Below, in pieces: positions 5,702 through 9,648 of a DNA stretch of 9,648 bases; within the stretch, counting starts at the first letter, position 1; each line of letters opens with the position of its first letter. The translations under genes and the position numbers were made by a program. The DNA comes from DAOTXK01 sp034435395 (lineage in GTDB: Bacteria; Chloroflexota; Anaerolineae; Aggregatilineales; Ch27). The stretch lies in assembly GCA_034435395.1 (NCBI GenBank), contig DAOTXK010000407.1, positions 1 through 9,648 on the forward strand, written 5' to 3'. The notes beneath the pieces are model-generated. The model saw only the letters and a program-made list of their open reading frames with translations. It was not told the DNA's origin and did not search any database.

Positions 5702-6670
5702 TCACCGATCAAATGCTTCCGGGTTGACGACGTTCTCCGGGCGCTCGCCCGCCAGCACGCGGAACACGTTCCCCTGGATCGACTGGCAGATCAGCCGCAG
5801 GCTATCCCAGGTGGAGGCCAGCTTGTGTGGCGTGGCCACGACGTTCTCCAGCGCCAGCAGGGGGTTGTCGGGGCGGAGCGGTTCCTGCTCCCACACGTCC
5901 AGCCCGGCCCCGGCGATCCGGCCCGATTGCAGGGCCAGGAACAGCGCCGCTTCGTCGACCAGCGGCCCGCGTCCCACGTTGATCAGGTAGGCGGTGGGTC
6001 GCATCAGGGCCAGTTCTCGCGCGCCGATCAGGTGGTGGGTCTCCGGCGTCAGGGCGGCGGCCAGGACGAGGAAATCCGCCGTCTGAAGGAGCGTCTCCAG
6101 CGACACCTGGCGCGCCCATTCCGGGAAGCTGCCCGGCGGTCGGTGCGGGTCGTAGGCCAGGACCGTCATCTCCAGCCGGTGACCCAGGTCGCCGATGTCC
6201 TCGCCGATGCGCCCGAACCCCACGATCCCCAGCGTCTTGCCCCGAATCTCCATCCCACGCTCCGATTCGAGCGGTCGCCGTCCGGCCTGGGCATCACGGA
6301 GAAGGTGGGTGAAGCGTTTGGCGAGGGCCAGGATCAGGGTCAGGGCGGCTTCGGCCACGGAGCGCGTGAATACCGGGTTGATGCAGACCGGAATGCCGCG
6401 CGCCGTGGCGGCAGCGACATCGATGTGGTTGTAGCCGACCCCCCAGGTGCTGATCAGCTTCAGCTGGGGCATGGCCTCCAGGTCCGCCTGGCTGACCGTC
6501 CGCAGGCGGGCCAGCCAGACGACGGCCTCCGCCCGCGCCGCCTGGATGGCCTCCGGCGTGGACAGGCCAGGGGAAAGCACGGTCGCCCGCGCCAGCAGGT
6601 CAGACAGGTAATCGGGCATGCGACCTTCGATGTGCACGTCGGAGAAGACGACGACCGGGCGATCAGACAT
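5702..6670 (-). CDS. D-isomer-specific 2-hydroxyacid dehydrogenase, NAD-dependent
   Basis: 322 residues, the standard length. An N-terminal substrate lobe (1-100, with ISTWGVGYNHID at 73-84) and the Rossmann lobe are both present. The nucleotide motif is GFGRIG (151-156), and Asp174 at the end of the next strand (LAYDPH) favours NAD over NADP. The catalytic triad of the family is intact: Arg234 in NVGRGPLVDE, Glu263 in LDVWEQEP, His282 in TPHKLAST. Members interconvert 2-keto acids and D-2-hydroxy acids (phosphoglycerate, glycerate/glyoxylate, other sugar-derived acids); substrate here is unknown. ATG 6670 has GGAGGG 9 nt upstream. It sits 207 nt downstream of the binding-protein gene and 52 nt upstream of the amidohydrolase. 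I infer a redox step in the pathway that handles the imported sugar or sugar acid. Confidence 0.92.
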   Translation of the reverse strand: MSDRPVVVFSDVHIEGRMPDYLSDLLARATVLSPGLSTPEAIQAARAEAVVWLARLRTVSQADLEAMPQLKLISTWGVGYNHIDVAAATARGIPVCINPVFTRSVAEAALTLILALAKRFTHLLRDAQAGRRPLESERGMEIRGKTLGIVGFGRIGEDIGDLGHRLEMTVLAYDPHRPPGSFPEWARQVSLETLLQTADFLVLAAALTPETHHLIGARELALMRPTAYLINVGRGPLVDEAALFLALQSGRIAGAGLDVWEQEPLRPDNPLLALENVVATPHKLASTWDSLRLICQSIQGNVFRVLAGERPENVVNPEAFDR

Positions 6671-6715
6671 GGCGGACTGCCCTCCCGCGAACCGGGAATA
6701 GCCGGGACAGGACCG

Positions 6716-6748
6716 GCCCGTCCCTCTGTTGCGACGAGAGGGACGGGC
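6716..6748 (-). terminator. Perfect 12-bp hairpin between binding-protein and dehydrogenase genes
   Basis: GCCCGTCCCTCT (6716-6727) and AGAGGGACGGGC (6737-6748) pair perfectly around a 9-nt loop; two more C-G pairs are possible past a bulged G. No U tract follows in the minus-strand direction. It may be a partial terminator, or an mRNA 3'-end stabiliser that makes the binding protein more abundant than downstream enzymes, as REP elements do in E. coli malE-malF. The structure is certain; the role is inferred. Confidence 0.65.
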
Positions 6749-6761
6749 GGTAAACTTGGGT

Positions 6762-6828
6762 GGCGACCTCCGGGCTGTGTTTCCGGGCAGGAAAAGGTGA
6801 CCGTCGCGGAGACACCGGCGAGGTCGCC
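6762..6828 (-). repeat. Long-range 9-bp inverted repeat with a nested small hairpin
   Basis: GGCGACCTC (6762-6770) and GAGGTCGCC (6820-6828) are exact inverted copies 49 nt apart, and CCGG-like bases beyond them can also pair. Inside lies TTTCC (6780-6784) and GGAAA (6790-6794) with a 5-nt loop. A further small palindrome CCGATCGG is at 6861-6868, next to the binding-protein stop. With the 12-bp hairpin, most of the 207-nt spacer can fold. I saw no promoter or open frame in it. Confidence 0.45.
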
Positions 6829-6877
6829 AACGGGGACGGGTAACGGCCCGGCCCCCGCGACCGATCGGGTCAGGGTC

Positions 6878-8290
6878 TTATTCCCAGCCGACCTCCGCCT
6901 TCAGGTTGTTGACCGCTTCCTCCAGGCCGGGCAGGACGGCCATCATCGCTTCGCGCCCGCTCTTGCCGTTGATCACCACTTCCTGAATGGCTCGCTCAAG
7001 AGTCAGGTCGCTGAGGGTGGCGGCCACCACCAGCGGATTGGCGACGCCGGTGCGGACGAAAGTGTCGGCCCCCTGGGCGATGGCTTCGGTCACGCCGCCT
7101 GAGTGCAGGATTTGGCAGTAGGCGTACTGCATCGACTCGCCGATGACGCGCTTGATTTCGGGGTTCTCATCCAGCATGGCGCAGCCGGTGACCTCCTGGT
7201 CCCACCATTCTTGCTGGGCGTCGGTGGCCGGCGGCAGATGGCCGGGCACGGTGCACAAGAAGTCGTTGGCCACGTCGCCAGTGACCAGGAACTTGATCCA
7301 CTCCTTGCTCTGTTCGGGGAACGGCGTCTGGGCATTGATCACATAGTAGTTGGGGTCGTCCTGGGTGATCTGCAGCTTGTCCTTGGGGAAGTGCATGACG
7401 CCAATCTTGCCCACCAGGTCCGGCGCGTTCATGTAGGTGCGGCTGAGCACACGGCCCAGGTAGAGCGTCATGGCCGATTGCCCGGTGAGGAAGGTGTTGA
7501 TCAGGTCGCCCCAGGACCAGCTGGTGGACGCCTCGGAGCTGTACTGGAACATGCCCCCGTACCAGTCCAGGAAGTCGGCGGTGGCGTCGCTTTCGAAGGC
7601 GATGTTCCGATCAATGTCGAAGAAGTCGCCGCCCATCGACCACCAGAACGGCGACACGTTAAACCCGGTGGGACCGGCCATGCTGTAAGGCAGGCTGACG
7701 CCGAACTCGGTCGGCGAGTTGGGATTGTGAGCTTTGGTGAAGTGCCGGGCCGCTGCCTCGAACGCCTCGAAGGTGGTCGGCACCTCAATGCCCGCCTCGT
7801 CGAACAGGTCCTTGCGGTACCAGACCATCACTGTGCCGCCGCCGAAAGGCACGCCGTAGCGCACGTCGTTCCACTTGATCACGCTGGCCCCGTCGCCATA
7901 GAAGAACTCGTCGCCGCCCACCTCTTCCACCAGATCGTCGATGGGCAGCAGGTAGCCCTGCGCAGCCACGGCAAAGGCCATCGCTGGGTTAGGCTGGAGC
8001 ACGTCAATCGAGCGCACGCCCGCCGTCAGGGAAGCGATCATACGCTCCACGATCTGCTCGGCGGAGGTGTACTGGATTTCGATGCGGATGTTGGGGTGCG
8101 ATTCTTCGAAGGCCCTGATATTGCGGCGGTGGACGTCTACCTGCGGCGGATCCAACTCCTGGGACAGGAAGCGGATGTAGGCGACCTCTTCCTGGCCGAA
8201 GGCCAGCGGCAGACCACTGGTCAGCGCGGCCAGGCCGGCACCGCCGATGGCGGTCCGACGCATAAACTCACGACGGCTTATTCTGGACAT
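6878..8290 (-). CDS. Tat-exported ABC carbohydrate substrate-binding protein
   Basis: 470 residues, a normal length for CUT1 (MalE-type, solute-binding family 1) proteins. The N-terminus carries a twin-arginine signal: SRREFM at residues 5-10, then a hydrophobic stretch to about residue 30 (LPLAF), with cleavage near 30-33. So it is exported folded. No lipobox Cys is present, so anchoring, if any, is by the uncleaved signal. The mature part has family features: VDVHRRNIRAFEESHPNIRIEIQY early, the DVLQPNPAMAFAVAAQGYLLPIDDL segment, and VMVWYRKDLFDEAGIEVPTT, common in extracellular sugar-binding proteins. Several Trp and Tyr residues suit a sugar ring. ATG 8290 has GGGAGGAGG 6 nt upstream, the strongest ribosome site in the window. 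It follows the permease gene by 98 nt. It is the specificity component of the importer; the ligand cannot be read. Confidence 0.93.
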   Translation of the reverse strand: MSRISRREFMRRTAIGGAGLAALTSGLPLAFGQEEVAYIRFLSQELDPPQVDVHRRNIRAFEESHPNIRIEIQYTSAEQIVERMIASLTAGVRSIDVLQPNPAMAFAVAAQGYLLPIDDLVEEVGGDEFFYGDGASVIKWNDVRYGVPFGGGTVMVWYRKDLFDEAGIEVPTTFEAFEAAARHFTKAHNPNSPTEFGVSLPYSMAGPTGFNVSPFWWSMGGDFFDIDRNIAFESDATADFLDWYGGMFQYSSEASTSWSWGDLINTFLTGQSAMTLYLGRVLSRTYMNAPDLVGKIGVMHFPKDKLQITQDDPNYYVINAQTPFPEQSKEWIKFLVTGDVANDFLCTVPGHLPPATDAQQEWWDQEVTGCAMLDENPEIKRVIGESMQYAYCQILHSGGVTEAIAQGADTFVRTGVANPLVVAATLSDLTLERAIQEVVINGKSGREAMMAVLPGLEEAVNNLKAEVGWE

Positions 8291-8388
8291 CTTGGTCCTC
8301 CTCCCTATATGGCCAAAAGGTTTTTAGGTTCCGGGCGATGGTCTTAGCAGTTTCGGCAATCGGTCACTCCTTTCTCCCCATATGCTGT

Positions 8389-9279
8389 TCAGCCCTTCAC
8401 CGCCCCGGCGGTGAAACCGGCGATCAACTGGCGCTGGATGAAGGCGAAGAAGATCAGGACCGGCACCGTGGCCACCACTCCGGCGGCGTTGACCATCTCC
8501 CAGGGCTGCCAGCTCCGCTCCCCCAGGATATTTTTCAGCGCCGCCGAGATGACGATGGCGTTCTCCGAAGCGGCCATGATCGAGGCGAACAGCACTTCGT
8601 TCCAGGACAGGATGAACGTGAAGATGAAGGTGGCGATGATCCCCGGTCGGGCCAGAGGCATGACAATCAGCAGAAAAGCCTGGGTGCGATTGGCTCCGTC
8701 CACCAGCGCGGCGTCTTCCAGGTCCAGCGGGATGGCGGCGAAGTACGAGCGCAGCATCCAGATGGAAAAGGGCAGGGTGAACGATACATGGGTGACGGCC
8801 AGGGGCACGATGCCCTCGGTCAGGCCCAGCCGCGCCCAGATCGAATAAACTGGGATGACCAGCAGGATGCCCGGCAGGATGTAGACCATGAGGATCAGGT
8901 AGGTGAAGAAACGCAGGCCGGGCAGGCGATAGCGCGTGACGGTGTAACACAGCCCGATGGCCAGCACCACCCCCAACACCGCCGCCAGGGAGGAAACGAC
9001 CAGACTGTTGATGAACGCCCGTGGCACGTTGGACAGCTCAAACAGCTCGGAGTAACCTTCCAGGCTCCACTTGGTCGGGAAGAACCGGGGCGGCATGGTG
9101 AACATCTCTGGCGCGGGCTTGAACGAACTGACGAACATATACACCATCGGCAGGCCCAACATCAGCGTGATCAACAGCGCCGCCAGGAACAGCCCGCCCT
9201 GTCTCAGCCAGCGGCGGTGGCGGGTCACCGTCTGCGCATGAGTCGTCAGAGCAGCTGACGAAGGGGTGGCGGCGTTCAT
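8389..9279 (-). CDS. ABC sugar transporter permease, MalG type
   Basis: 296 residues, typical for CUT1 inner-membrane subunits. Six hydrophobic segments are visible (about 28-50, 90-112, 122-145, 158-178, 210-232, 264-283). The EAA loop that docks the ATPase is at about 187-209 (LEDAALVDGAN then LLIVMPLARPG). The protein ends in FTAGAVKG, the usual MalG-type tail. A GTG at 9312 would add 11 residues, but ATG 9279 has AAGGAG 6 nt upstream and overlaps the stop of the upstream permease as ATGA, so 9279 is chosen. The overlap implies translational coupling. It forms the translocation pore with the MalF-type subunit. The ATPase is not in the window and may be a shared MsmK/UgpC-type protein encoded elsewhere. 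Confidence 0.94.
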   Translation of the reverse strand: MNAATPSSAALTTHAQTVTRHRRWLRQGGLFLAALLITLMLGLPMVYMFVSSFKPAPEMFTMPPRFFPTKWSLEGYSELFELSNVPRAFINSLVVSSLAAVLGVVLAIGLCYTVTRYRLPGLRFFTYLILMVYILPGILLVIPVYSIWARLGLTEGIVPLAVTHVSFTLPFSIWMLRSYFAAIPLDLEDAALVDGANRTQAFLLIVMPLARPGIIATFIFTFILSWNEVLFASIMAASENAIVISAALKNILGERSWQPWEMVNAAGVVATVPVLIFFAFIQRQLIAGFTAGAVKG

Positions 9280-9648
9280 TGCAGGCTCCTTTCTGTCCGG
9301 TTGTAGAACCACAGGTAAACCGTCATGGCGACGCCCAGGATCGCCATCATCAGGAAGGAGATGGTCGCCGCCCGTCCGATGCTGTATTCCCCGAACATGG
9401 TGTTGTAGGCCAGCAGCGGCAGGGTCATGGTTGAGCGGAGGGGGCCGCCGTTGGTGAGCAGGGCGATCACTTCCCAGTTGTTGAAGGTCCAGATGGTGCG
9501 CAGCAGCAGCGTGATGATGATCACCGGCATCAACTGGGGCAGGGTGATATAGCGGAAGCTCTGCCAGGGATTGGCCCCGTCCACCCTGGCCGCCTCATAC
9601 AATTCCACGTCGATGGCCTGCAACCCGGCCAGGAAGTTGATCACCATG
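9276..9648 (-). CDS. ABC sugar transporter permease, MalF type, N-terminus cut by window edge
   Basis: Only the C-terminal 123 residues are present; the Met at base 9647 is most likely internal, since the family is about 290-310 residues long. The EAA loop (LYEAARVDGANPWQSFRYITLPQL, about 17-39 of the visible part) is followed by the last three membrane segments. The NGGP motif (67-69 region) and the short basic tail YNRTERSLQ are typical of the MalF partner. The stop at 9276 overlaps the start of the MalG-type gene (ATGA). The operon promoter must lie beyond the window. Confidence 0.93.
   Translation of the reverse strand, partial: MVINFLAGLQAIDVELYEAARVDGANPWQSFRYITLPQLMPVIIITLLLRTIWTFNNWEVIALLTNGGPLRSTMTLPLLAYNTMFGEYSIGRAATISFLMMAILGVAMTVYLWFYNRTERSLQ
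9286..9291 (-). promoter_or_regulatory. Ribosome binding site deciding the start of the MalG-type permease
   Basis: AAGGAG read on the minus strand, 6 nt before ATG 9279 and inside the end of the upstream permease gene. It rules in favour of 9279 over the in-frame GTG at 9312. Confidence 0.7.

Noticed and set aside
4483..5727. Plus-strand open frame of 414 codons crossing the 4668-4914 spacer
   Set aside because: It runs antisense to two recognised enzymes and through a terminator-like hairpin; composition is shadow-like.
5825..8347. Two plus-strand frames of 425 and 414 codons
   Set aside because: Antisense to the dehydrogenase and to the binding-protein gene, both with clear catalytic or family motifs.
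8338..9258. Plus-strand open frame of 306 codons
   Set aside because: Antisense to the MalG-type permease; highly charged Gln/Asp/His/Arg-rich translation with no domain.
1..9648. Search for CRISPR repeats, tRNA or rRNA genes, insertion sequences, attachment sites, toxin-antitoxin or defence genes
   Set aside because: Nothing with the needed repeats, cloverleaf, transposase or defence motifs was seen on either strand.

Overview
The window is a compact, GC-rich (by eye 60-65 %) bacterial region in which every supported gene lies on the minus strand. Transcription therefore runs from the high-numbered end to the low-numbered end. Gene content (a Tat-exported sugar-binding protein, CUT1-type permeases, a UxaA-family sugar-acid dehydratase, a deazaflavin-dependent nitroreductase-like protein and a ROK regulator) fits a Chloroflexota-like heterotroph. 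That assignment is inference; an actinobacterium or another GC-rich phylum is not excluded.

Layout in order of transcription: (1) 9648-6878, an ABC carbohydrate importer: the C-terminal part of a MalF-type permease (cut by the window edge), a MalG-type permease joined to it by an ATGA overlap, and a Tat-dependent substrate-binding protein. No ATPase gene is present. (2) 6877-6671, a 207-nt spacer with several inverted repeats, including a perfect 12-bp hairpin. (3) 6670-4915, a D-2-hydroxyacid dehydrogenase and an amidohydrolase_2-family protein that lacks the usual metal-ligand motifs, followed by a strong GC-rich hairpin. (4) 4667-2426, a UxaA/GarD-type altronate/galactarate dehydratase family enzyme and a small nitroreductase-like (DUF385) protein with a C-terminal membrane anchor. 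(5) 2385-886, a 499-residue protein that looks like a bacterial full-length relative of the C-terminal domain of the eukaryotic endosomal proteins SARA/endofin (SARA_C, formerly DUF3480). (6) 752-1, the N-terminal 250 residues of a ROK-family regulator behind a perfect TTGACA-N18-TATAAT promoter with repeated AAAGTC elements at its start site.

Read together, this is probably a sugar-acid (or deoxysugar/lactone) uptake and catabolism locus. The ABC system would import the substrate. The amidohydrolase could open a lactone, the UxaA-type enzyme dehydrates an aldonate/aldarate, the hydroxyacid dehydrogenase handles a 2-keto/2-hydroxy acid step, and the ROK protein regulates. The actual substrate cannot be read from the sequence. 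The most unusual element is the SARA_C-like bacterial gene, next to the membrane-anchored nitroreductase-like gene. I saw no tRNA, rRNA, CRISPR array, transposase or attachment site.
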